A DNA stretch of 64,000 bases from Rubrivivax sp. (GTDB taxonomy: Bacteria > Pseudomonadota > Gammaproteobacteria > Burkholderiales > Burkholderiaceae_C). The DNA lies in contig JAIXYO010000007.1 of the NCBI GenBank assembly GCA_027490215.1, positions 124,001 to 188,000 of the forward strand, given 5' to 3'. A program made the position numbers and the translations under genes. This document shows positions 38,385-45,929 of this stretch, piece after piece (within the stretch, counting starts at the first letter, position 1; the number at the start of each line of letters is the position of its first letter). The notes under the pieces are model-generated. The model worked only from the letters and a program-made list of their open reading frames with translations, was not told where the DNA came from and did no database searches.

Positions 38385-39149
38385 TCAGCCGAACTCGTGC
38401 GTGATCGCTGCGGCAATGCGCGTCGACAGCTCGGCCGCCATGACTGCACCTTTCTCGACGCTGGACCCGCGCGCCGACGACAGCACACCCGACAGCGGCA
38501 CCCAGTGTTTGCGCGTCGGGTACACGTCATACGGCGGGAAGTCGGCCGGTGGCTCGTCGGGGATCAGGTCCAGCCGCACCAGGCTCGGGTGGTAGTGCAG
38601 CATCATCGAGGTCTCGATGACCGCCGCATGTTCCAGTGCGAAGCCGGGGAAGCCGTCGGGGAACACGCTGGCCAGCGTGGCCTCCGACAGGAAGTCCCAG
38701 TACTCGAGGCGCATCACCTGCAGTGTCGAGTGAGCACCCAGGTCGCGCAGGCCGAGGTCGATGCCTTCGGTCAGGAACCACTGGTTCTCGTAGTGGCCGT
38801 TGACGAACACCAGCTTGGTGGCGCCGTGCCTTGCGAACTCGCGCACCGCGTCACGCACCGAACCGATCAAGGTCGCTGCGTCGACGCTGGTGGTGCCGCA
38901 GAAGTGCTGGCCACCGCCGCACTTCGGCTGCGACTTGTAGCCGTACGACAGCGTCGGTGCGACCAGCGCGCCGATGCGCGCGGCGGCATCGGCGGCGACC
39001 GCTGCGGACAGCAGGCCGTCGGTGCCCAGCGGCAGGTGGGGGCCGTGCTGTTCGAGCGCGCCGACCGGCAAAAGGATCGCCGGCTGGTCCTGCTTGATGC
39101 GCGCCTCATAGTCGACCCACGACAACTGGTTCATCCAGACAGTGCTCAT
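38385..39149 (-). CDS. Creatininase (creatinine amidohydrolase)
   Basis: A 254-aa enzyme that interconverts creatinine and creatine. All metal ligands of Pseudomonas creatininase align with an offset of one: Glu33 and His35 (GALEQHGPH), Asp44 (LGTDGLL), His119 and Glu121 (NGHYENQ). The GYKSQPKCGGG loop, TTSVDAATL, and SSARGSSVEKG also match true creatininase better than the wider family. ATG at 39149 overlaps the EamA stop. No creatinase gene is in the window. Confidence 0.88.
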   Translation of the reverse strand: MSTVWMNQLSWVDYEARIKQDQPAILLPVGALEQHGPHLPLGTDGLLSAAVAADAAARIGALVAPTLSYGYKSQPKCGGGQHFCGTTSVDAATLIGSVRDAVREFARHGATKLVFVNGHYENQWFLTEGIDLGLRDLGAHSTLQVMRLEYWDFLSEATLASVFPDGFPGFALEHAAVIETSMMLHYHPSLVRLDLIPDEPPADFPPYDVYPTRKHWVPLSGVLSSARGSSVEKGAVMAAELSTRIAAAITHEFG

Positions 39150-40075
39150 GCAATCTTCTCCTTGGGTGTGGAATCGTTCGGATCGGTGGCTTCGATCAAT
39201 GCGGCAACAGCAATCAGCACGCCACCAGCCCATTCAAGCGGCCGCAACGACTCATCGCCCAGAATCACGGCCGAAACCACAGCCACCAGCAGCTCGACGG
39301 TCAGGATCACGCCCGCGCGGCCGGATTCGAGGTGGGTCACACCGTACTGCCAGGTGGCTGTCGCCAGCACCAGCCAGATGAAGGCATAGGCGGCGAGGCC
39401 CAGCGCGAGCGGGGCACTGATCACCGGCACGACGTCTCCGGTCAGCAGCACAGTGATAGCAGACACGATCCCGCTGCCCAGGAAAACCACCGCTGTTTTC
39501 GACAGCATCGGGATCGCTTGTGCGGCGCGCGCGATCAGGTTGTTACCAGCAAAGGCCAGGCCTGCTGTCAAGGCCAGCCAGTCTGCGGCGCCCAAGGGCT
39601 TGGACCAGGCCGCATCGCCACCGATCACGAACCACAGTCCAACCAGTGCCAATGCCACTGCGAGCGCTCGGCGGCGGCCGATCTTCTCGCCGAGGAACAC
39701 GCGTCCGCCCAGCACCGACCAGACCGGCGCGAGGTAGAACAGCAGCATCACCCGCACCACATCGCCGATCACCAGCGCCTGCACGAACGCGCTGTTGGCA
39801 AAGCCGCCAACCGCCATCAACGACAGCAGCAGTACAACGTGCGCTTGCCAGGCGCGGCGTTCGCGCCACAGGAAGCCGATGCCGCACACACCGAGGACGC
39901 CGTAGCAAATCAAGGACAACACAGGCCCCGACAGGCCAGCGTCAGCGAATCCCTTCAACGGCAACCACAGCAGGCCCCACAGAAAGGCCGAGGCCAACAG
40001 CACCAGCGTTGGTCCGCGGGTACCGCGCGAGGTCGGGCTCGCAGCGACGATCACAGGAGAGGTCGCGGGAAACAT
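39146..40075 (-). CDS. EamA/DMT superfamily transporter
   Basis: A 309-aa membrane protein with ten predicted helices in two EamA repeats (LVLLASAFLWGLLWLPLKG; WLALTAGLAFAGNNLIARA) and a C-terminal LESGRAGVILTVELLVAVV typical of the second repeat. The family moves amino acids and metabolites. Its place in a guanidine-riboswitch operon suggests import or export of a guanidine compound. It lies between an SDR gene (16 bp) and creatininase (4-bp overlap). Confidence 0.85.
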   Translation of the reverse strand: MFPATSPVIVAASPTSRGTRGPTLVLLASAFLWGLLWLPLKGFADAGLSGPVLSLICYGVLGVCGIGFLWRERRAWQAHVVLLLSLMAVGGFANSAFVQALVIGDVVRVMLLFYLAPVWSVLGGRVFLGEKIGRRRALAVALALVGLWFVIGGDAAWSKPLGAADWLALTAGLAFAGNNLIARAAQAIPMLSKTAVVFLGSGIVSAITVLLTGDVVPVISAPLALGLAAYAFIWLVLATATWQYGVTHLESGRAGVILTVELLVAVVSAVILGDESLRPLEWAGGVLIAVAALIEATDPNDSTPKEKIA

Positions 40076-40091
40076 CGGCGTTGTCGGGGAC

Positions 40092-40874
40092 TCATGCCAT
40101 CAGCGAGCCGCCATTCGGGCTCAGCAATTGCCCGCAATAGAAGCGCGACAGGTCCGACAGCAGGAACAGCACTGTGGCAGCGATCTCATCGGGCTCGCCG
40201 AAGCGGTGCTGGGGGATGTCGAGTTCCTTCGCTATCCATTCCGGGCTCATGTGTTCGGTTGACACCATCGCGGTGGCGACCGCACCAGGGGCGATCGCAT
40301 TGACGCGGATGTTCGGCGCGAACTCGCGGGCGAGGGAGCGCGTCAGGCCGATCACCCCGGCCTTGGCGGCACAGTAGGGCGCAAATTGCGCGCGGCCCAG
40401 CACGCCGAGATCGGAGGCGATGTTGACGATCACCCCGCTGTCACGGGCCACCATGCCGGGCAGCACCGCCTTGCACATCAGGAAGACCGACTTCAGGTCG
40501 GTGTCGAGCATGCGGTCCCAGTCGGCTTCGGTCGTGTCGAGGAAGGGCTTTTCCTGCAGGATTCCGGCGTTGTTGACCAGGCCGTCAATCGGCCCGAAGC
40601 GCTCCTCCACCGCACGGACCATCGCGGTCGTCGCGGCGGGCTGGGTCACGTCGGCCTCGAAGGCCCGTGCCGAGGCGCCGATCGCGGTCAGCTGCGCCAC
40701 GACGGCCTCGGCCTCGGCAGCGCGGCCGAGGTGGTTGACCGCAACCGCCGCGCCGGCACGACCACAGGCCAGTGCAGTGGCTCGGCCGATGCCAGTCGCA
40801 GCCCCCGTGACCAGCACGACATGGCCGGCCAGGTTCAGGCGAAAGGCCTCGGTGTGTGCTTGTTCGGTGGTCAT
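40092..40874 (-). CDS. Short-chain dehydrogenase/reductase (first SDR)
   Basis: A 260-aa NAD(P)-dependent oxidoreductase. The nucleotide motif TGAATGIG (residues 24-31), NNAG, the catalytic Ser in VNIASDLGVLG and the YCAAK motif are complete. Its ATG overlaps the stop of the second SDR gene by one base (TGATG). Substrate is unknown; in context, an alcohol or hemiaminal formed by the desaturase-like enzyme is possible. Confidence 0.88.
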   Translation of the reverse strand: MTTEQAHTEAFRLNLAGHVVLVTGAATGIGRATALACGRAGAAVAVNHLGRAAEAEAVVAQLTAIGASARAFEADVTQPAATTAMVRAVEERFGPIDGLVNNAGILQEKPFLDTTEADWDRMLDTDLKSVFLMCKAVLPGMVARDSGVIVNIASDLGVLGRAQFAPYCAAKAGVIGLTRSLAREFAPNIRVNAIAPGAVATAMVSTEHMSPEWIAKELDIPQHRFGEPDEIAATVLFLLSDLSRFYCGQLLSPNGGSLMA

Positions 40875-41698
40875 CAATTCATTACCTCCCCATGGCTGGC
40901 GCTGATGGCCTGGCCGGTCAGAGAGCGCGCATCGCGGCTCGCCAGGAACAGGAACACGCCGGCGATGTCGGCTGCGTCCAGCATCGTCGGGTTGGCCTGT
41001 CGCGAAAGAATCTCTCGTTCGACCTCGGCTTCGCTGCGCCCCTGCGCGACCGCCATGCTGGTCAGTGAGCGCAGGGCAGCATCGGTGCGGATCCAGCCTG
41101 GACACACCGCGTTGACGCGAATACTGCGCGGCGCCAGCTCCCAGGCCAGTGAACGGGTGAGACCGATCACCGCATGCTTGCTCGCCACATAGGCAGAGAA
41201 GTCAGCCACACCAGTGAGGCCCCAGATCGATGATTGGTTGATCACGCTGGCGCCTTGCGGCATCAACGGCAGCAGCGCCCGGGTCAGTTGCACCATGGTG
41301 TCGACGTTGTTGTGCATCAGCGCCGACCAGCGCGCGGCCGCATCGGGTGCTGCATCGGCGAGCGGTGTCGGGTATTCGGTGCCGGCGTTGTTGACCAGCA
41401 CGTCAACCTGCCCGTGGCTCGCCTGCACGGCGGCGGCGAAGGCCTGCAGATCGGTGTCGCGGCTCAGGTCAGCCGGGATCGGTGTCACATCCTGCGCGTC
41501 GGCCAGTTCGCCGACCAGGCGGTCGAGGGTGGCCGTGTCACGGTCGGTCACCACCAGTCGAACGCCTTGCCCGGCAAATGCACGTGCCAGCGCGCGACCG
41601 ATGCCACCAGCTGCCCCGGTCAACACCACGGTGAGGCCCTGCAGGCCGTGACAGGGCTCGGTTCGCCGCCCGAACCGCGAAGACGTGTCGACCGTCAC
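40874..41698 (-). CDS. Short-chain dehydrogenase/reductase (second SDR)
   Basis: A 274-aa SDR with LTGAAGGIGRALARAF, VNNAGTEYPTPLAD, the Ser in INQSSIWGLTG and the YVASK motif. It starts with GTG at 41698, directly after the desaturase stop. It is not a close duplicate of the neighbouring SDR, so two different oxidation steps are likely. Member of the tightly overlapping riboswitch operon. Confidence 0.87.
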   Translation of the reverse strand: MTVDTSSRFGRRTEPCHGLQGLTVVLTGAAGGIGRALARAFAGQGVRLVVTDRDTATLDRLVGELADAQDVTPIPADLSRDTDLQAFAAAVQASHGQVDVLVNNAGTEYPTPLADAAPDAAARWSALMHNNVDTMVQLTRALLPLMPQGASVINQSSIWGLTGVADFSAYVASKHAVIGLTRSLAWELAPRSIRVNAVCPGWIRTDAALRSLTSMAVAQGRSEAEVEREILSRQANPTMLDAADIAGVFLFLASRDARSLTGQAISASHGEVMN

Positions 41699-41699
41699 C

Positions 41700-42707
41700 T
41701 CAGACCGCCGTCAGGAACGACACGCCCACCGCACCGACGAAGCCATCGGCACGGCCGGGCACCTCGGGATCGCGAACCTCGCCGTAATCGCCCGAGAGCA
41801 CGCGGGTGACGCGATGGCGGTGAAACGCCTTCAGCAGTTGACTCACCGGCACCACCTGGCGGTAGCCATCGCCGTAGAGCTCGCGGTGATAGGCCGGCAG
41901 GCGATGCCAGGGCACGGTGGGTCGTTCGTGGTGGGCGTTGTGATACCCGAAGTTCAGCCACAGCAGGTTCAGCCAGAAGCTGTCGAGCCCGACAACGTTG
42001 CTGAAGGTGTTGGCCTGTTCGTAGGCACGGTCACGCACCTTGTCGTTCGGGATCGGTGCGTCACCCAGGATCGGGTAGGCGTCGTAGGTGTGCTGGAAAC
42101 AGTCGGCGAAGCGCAGCACCGTGACGAACGCCAGGTAGGCGATGAAATACAGCACCAAGGCTTTCGGCGAATACCAGCCGAGCGCGGCGAACGCGCCGAA
42201 TCTCAGCAAGGCAATGCCGACGATGCGAGCACGTGTGGCGTTGGAGCCGCCCGGCTTGAACGGCAGCGCGACCACGAAGCCGCGCATCAGGAATTCGACT
42301 GCTGGGAAGTAGGCCCACTCCAACGCCAGCACCCCTCGGCGCAGCCAGGAGGGCGCGGCCAGCAGAAAGCCGCGCGCATCGAAGGTGATCACGTCGGCCC
42401 GCTCGACGTGATGGCGCATGTGCTTGCGCCGCAGGTCGCCGAAGCGTGCATAGCAGCTGCCGTTGAGCCAGCTCATCAGCGTACCCCAGCGCTCGTTGAG
42501 CGCCGGGTTGCGGAAGATGGCCTGGTGGGCGAATTCGTGGATGTAGTACGCCGACCACACAAGGGTCAGCGTCAGCAGCACGAATCCGACCGCGTTGAGC
42601 GCCCAGGACGGCACCGTCAGCAAGGCGATGCCGACCGGGTAGCCGACCAACGTGAAGGTCAGCGCCGCGATGTTGGGCGCGACGCCGTCCGGGGCTCGGA
42701 AGCTCAC
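41700..42707 (-). CDS. Membrane fatty acid desaturase/hydroxylase family protein
   Basis: A 335-aa integral membrane protein with the three histidine boxes of the di-iron desaturase/hydroxylase family: HEFAH (57-61), HMRHH (96-100) and HNAHH (256-260), plus His206 in CFQHTYDAY. Four hydrophobic segments support the family topology. Members desaturate acyl chains or hydroxylate small molecules. In a guanidine-responsive operon a small-molecule hydroxylase is more likely than a lipid enzyme (inferred). The ATG overlaps the stop of the solute-binding protein gene by 4 bp. Confidence 0.88.
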   Translation of the reverse strand: MSFRAPDGVAPNIAALTFTLVGYPVGIALLTVPSWALNAVGFVLLTLTLVWSAYYIHEFAHQAIFRNPALNERWGTLMSWLNGSCYARFGDLRRKHMRHHVERADVITFDARGFLLAAPSWLRRGVLALEWAYFPAVEFLMRGFVVALPFKPGGSNATRARIVGIALLRFGAFAALGWYSPKALVLYFIAYLAFVTVLRFADCFQHTYDAYPILGDAPIPNDKVRDRAYEQANTFSNVVGLDSFWLNLLWLNFGYHNAHHERPTVPWHRLPAYHRELYGDGYRQVVPVSQLLKAFHRHRVTRVLSGDYGEVRDPEVPGRADGFVGAVGVSFLTAV

Positions 42708-43756
42708 TTCTTCACCAGCGCGTTGACGAATTGCGCGTCGATGGTCGCCTCGGTGGCAGGCACCGTGGTGATCTGGCCCTTGGCCTTCAGCAATTCGGAA
42801 ATGACCTCACCGCTGGCGTAGTACGAGGTGGTCTCGGTTCCCTTGGTGAAGGCCTTCGGCATCTCGGCAAGCGGGATGTTGTAGACGCCCGACCACTGCT
42901 CCTTGACCTCTTTCGCCGAGACGCCCATCACCTTGCCAATGATCTTGGCCGCCTCGTCCGGCTTGGCCTTGATGTAGGCCAAACCATCCAGGTAGGCCTG
43001 GATGACGCCGGAGATCTCGGTCGGCTTGGCCTTGATGACCTTCTCATCGAACACCAGCACGTCGGCGATCAGGCCGGGGGCATCCTTCGACGAGAACACC
43101 ACCTTGAACTTCTTGCCGCCGCCCTGGCTGACGATCTGCGACAGGCTGGGCTCGTAGGTGACGCCAATCTGCATCTGACCGGACGCCATCGCGGCAGGCA
43201 CCGCTTCGGGTGTCATGTTGACCGGCACGATGTCCTTATCGGTCAGGCCGTTGACCTTGAGCGCATACGACAGCAGGAAGTCGGACGGCGACAGCGGGTT
43301 GAAGCCGACCTTCTTGCCCTTGAAGTCGGCGACCTTGGCGATGCTCTTGTCCGCCACGATCGCGTCACCGCCGTTCGAGTAATCGATCGGCATCACCACC
43401 TTCTGCGGCCGGCCGGCGGCGACCTGTCCGATGACCTGGTCATAGGTCAGCATGCCGCCATCGACCGCGCCGCTGGCGATGGCCGACGGGATCAGCGCCG
43501 GGTCGGTGAAGATCTGCAGGCTGACCTTCAGCTTGTATTTCTTGAACAGGTCGAGCTTTTCCGCCACATAGAACGGCCCATAGCCGATCCATACGACGGT
43601 GCCGATCTTCATCGGCGTCACATCGGCCGCGTGGCCGGCCACTGCGAACGCAGCCAGCGCCAGACCCGCCACCGGTTTGGCCAGCGAGTTGCCGAGACGA
43701 CGCAGCAGCGCCGCAGGAGGGAAAACGGAAGAGCGAAGGGGACGGAAAGAATCCAT
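42704..43756 (-). CDS. ABC transporter periplasmic solute-binding protein (NMT1/TauA/SsuA type)
   Basis: A 350-aa exported protein with a signal sequence ending near AAFAVAGHA and a SsuA/NMT1-type binding fold (KIGTVVWIGYGPFYVAEKLDLF; TDPALIPSAIASGAVDGG). The ATG at 43756 has a GGAG ribosome site and lies 58 bp after the riboswitch. No permease or ATPase follows it; the matching TauC- and TauB-like subunits are in the other riboswitch operon. It probably binds guanidine or a substituted guanidine. Confidence 0.9.
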   Translation of the reverse strand: MDSFRPLRSSVFPPAALLRRLGNSLAKPVAGLALAAFAVAGHAADVTPMKIGTVVWIGYGPFYVAEKLDLFKKYKLKVSLQIFTDPALIPSAIASGAVDGGMLTYDQVIGQVAAGRPQKVVMPIDYSNGGDAIVADKSIAKVADFKGKKVGFNPLSPSDFLLSYALKVNGLTDKDIVPVNMTPEAVPAAMASGQMQIGVTYEPSLSQIVSQGGGKKFKVVFSSKDAPGLIADVLVFDEKVIKAKPTEISGVIQAYLDGLAYIKAKPDEAAKIIGKVMGVSAKEVKEQWSGVYNIPLAEMPKAFTKGTETTSYYASGEVISELLKAKGQITTVPATEATIDAQFVNALVKK

Positions 43757-43813
43757 GTCGAGAGCTCCAGGTGAAAGAAACGGGCGCAGGAGAAGACGTT
43801 TTCGATCCGTCAA

Positions 43814-43926
43814 TCTCCCGGGCTTTTATCCCTCCGTGGAGCCTCGACAGTGCCGTTGACACGGCAACCATCCAGGCCGGGCCACTCTCGGACCAGCACC
43901 GGCATCGCTGCCGATCGGAACCCTAG
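43814..43926 (-). ncRNA. Guanidine-I (ykkC) riboswitch, left-hand operon
   Basis: On the minus strand this 113-nt stretch carries the conserved blocks of the guanidine-I class in the right order: CTAGGGTTCCG at the 5' end, GGTCCGAGAG in the middle, CACGGAGGGA, then AAAAGCCCGGGAGA at the 3' end. Pairing arms are visible (CGGCAGCGATGCCG; TGCCGTGTCAACGGCA). The class switches genes on when guanidinium binds. It precedes the solute-binding-protein operon. The interval 43757-44049 holds only this, the sigma-54 promoter and leader sequence. Confidence 0.93.
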
Positions 43927-43991
43927 TGACCCTGAGTGTGAGGAGTGCCTGGCATGAACCTGCGAACTCGCTCCACCTGCCCACGTATCCA

Positions 43992-44007
43992 AGCAATCCA
44001 CATGCCA
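43992..44007 (-). promoter_or_regulatory. Sigma-54 (-24/-12) promoter of the left-hand riboswitch operon
   Basis: TGGCATGTGGATTGCT on the minus strand fits the sigma-54 consensus (TGGCAc-N5-TTGCw) with the invariant GG and GC at the correct spacing. Transcription would begin near 43980, about 55 nt before the riboswitch. A TGGTGCA half site (44025-44031) upstream could be part of an NtrC site, but only one half is seen. It points to nitrogen-limitation control. Confidence 0.75.
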
Positions 44008-44049
44008 GTGGTTGACGGTCCATTTGCACCAAGTTGAGCCACGCCGGTG

Positions 44050-45876
44050 TCAGGCCAGTGAAGCCAGGTAGGCGCGCCAGCCACCGAGCGCGGTGATGTC
44101 CTTCGCGTCCGTCACGGCGTGGCTTTCGCAGACGAAGCCCTGGACCGACGAGCCGTCCTCGAGCAACACCGTACCGATGCCCAGCGGCGCCGGGATGCCT
44201 GCGACGAACGAGCCGAACTCGCGCGCCGGCAGCTCCCACACCTCCAGTTCGACGGCACCCCCCCCTTGTTCGACGCGAACCATGCCGGGGCGGAACGGCG
44301 GGCCGCCGGGCAGGGCATAGAAGCGGTAGGCCGGCGCGCTGCGAACCGTCCGCACCAGCGTGGCACCGCGCTGCGTCAGCTGCCCGTTCAACGGCAGCCC
44401 ATTCAGGTGCGCGCCGCACACCGCGACCCGCACCTGGCCCGACGGGAAGGCGGCTTCGCTGGGCACGCCCGCAGTCAGGTGCGGCGCATGCGCGGTGGCA
44501 CCCACGGTGGCGACGGTGCGTGCATGCAGCCGCGAGGCCAGCGTCAGCAGGGGCAGGTCCTGACCGCAGCGGCCGATCAGCGTGACGCCGTGCGGCAACC
44601 CGCGCGCGGCGCCCTCGGTGGCAAAACCTACGGGCACGGCCACCGCCGACAGGTCGAGCAGGTTGACGAAGTTGGTGTAGTGGCCGAGCTGCGAGTTGAG
44701 CGCGATCGGGTCGGCTTCGACAGCGGCGATCGTGTGGATCGTCGGCGCGGTCGGCACGACCAGGCAGTCGATGTCGCCCCAGGCGGCGCGCGTCTCGTGT
44801 TCGAGAGCCTTCAGCCGGTACAGCGCCGCAAAGGTGTCCACGGCGGAGATGCGTGCACCCGCTTCGGTGATTGAACGCGTCACCGGGTGCAGCGCTTGCG
44901 GATGCGCGTCTATGAACGATCGGATCGCCGCATAGCGTTCGGCCACCCACGGGCCCTCGTACAGCAGGGTCGCCACGCTGCGAAACGAGGTCAGATCGAT
45001 CTCCACCGGGACACCGCCGAGCGCTTGCAGATGCTCGACCGCCTGAGCGTAGTGTGTCGCGCCGAAGGCGTTCGCGTAGAAGACCAGATCCTGCGGACGC
45101 GGCACACCGAAGCGGAACGTTGCCGTCGCGCCGAAATTGTGTCCGTGCGGTGGCATCGTGCGGGAATAGGCGTCCCCCGTATCAGGCCCTTGTGCGGCGG
45201 CCAGCACGGTCGCCGCATCGGCGGCAGTCAGCGTGAACACCGACACCACATCGAGCGTGCGACAGGCCGGCACAACGCCGGTGGTCGGGATGCGGCCCAG
45301 GCTGGGCTTCAAGCCAATCAGGTTGTTGAACGCCGCAGGCACCCGGCCTGATCCCGCGGTGTCGGTACCCAGCGAAAAGCTCGCGAGGCCCAGGGCCACC
45401 GAGACCGCTGAGCCCGATGACGAGCCGCCGGAGATGAAGGTCGGGTCGAACGCGTTGCGGCAGGCGCCGTACGGTGAGCGCACGCCGACCAGACCGGTGG
45501 CGAACTGATCCAGGTTGGTCTTGCCCAACGGAATCGCCCCGGCGTCGATCAGCCGCTGCACCACCGTCGCGCTGTGCTTGGGCGTGTACGCGAATGCGGG
45601 GCAGGCGGCGGTGGTCGGCACTTCGGCCAGGTCGATGTTGTCTTTGATTGCGAACGGGATGCCGTAGAGCGGCAGCGTCTTCGGATCACGGCCTTCCAGT
45701 GCGCGGGCGTGATGCGTCAGCGCCTCCAGCGACAAGCGCTGGATCCAGATGTTGCGCGGCGAGGCCTCCTCCAAGGCCTCGATCTGCGCATGCAGTTCGG
45801 CGACGAGTTGCGTCGGCGTCAGCGTGCCTGCCAGGTAGCGCGCCCGCAAGGCGGGCAGGGACAAATCGAGTGGCAT
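44050..45876 (-). CDS. atzF: Allophanate hydrolase
   Basis: Hydrolyses allophanate to ammonia and CO2, the last step of guanidine (or urea) use by the carboxylase route. The 608-aa protein has an amidase-signature domain with catalytic Lys78 (AIKDNID), Ser residues in SGGSSSGSA and nucleophile Ser176 (TDTAGSGR), then the C-terminal allophanate-hydrolase domain (VAVCGAHLNGLPLNGQL; YRFYALPGGPPFRPG). The ATG at 45876 has AAGGA upstream; an ATG at 45930, overlapping the carboxylase stop, is an alternative. Confidence 0.95.
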   Translation of the reverse strand: MPLDLSLPALRARYLAGTLTPTQLVAELHAQIEALEEASPRNIWIQRLSLEALTHHARALEGRDPKTLPLYGIPFAIKDNIDLAEVPTTAACPAFAYTPKHSATVVQRLIDAGAIPLGKTNLDQFATGLVGVRSPYGACRNAFDPTFISGGSSSGSAVSVALGLASFSLGTDTAGSGRVPAAFNNLIGLKPSLGRIPTTGVVPACRTLDVVSVFTLTAADAATVLAAAQGPDTGDAYSRTMPPHGHNFGATATFRFGVPRPQDLVFYANAFGATHYAQAVEHLQALGGVPVEIDLTSFRSVATLLYEGPWVAERYAAIRSFIDAHPQALHPVTRSITEAGARISAVDTFAALYRLKALEHETRAAWGDIDCLVVPTAPTIHTIAAVEADPIALNSQLGHYTNFVNLLDLSAVAVPVGFATEGAARGLPHGVTLIGRCGQDLPLLTLASRLHARTVATVGATAHAPHLTAGVPSEAAFPSGQVRVAVCGAHLNGLPLNGQLTQRGATLVRTVRSAPAYRFYALPGGPPFRPGMVRVEQGGGAVELEVWELPAREFGSFVAGIPAPLGIGTVLLEDGSSVQGFVCESHAVTDAKDITALGGWRAYLASLA

Positions 45877-45929
45877 GCGGGGAATCCTTGGCTGGTTGGC
45901 GGGGAACGAGCGGGTGGCAGGGGCGGCCA

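Noticed and set aside
37534-38595. 353-codon plus-strand frame across the hydrolase genes
   Set aside because: It crosses two genes with intact catalytic residues on the other strand and has no recognisable domain.
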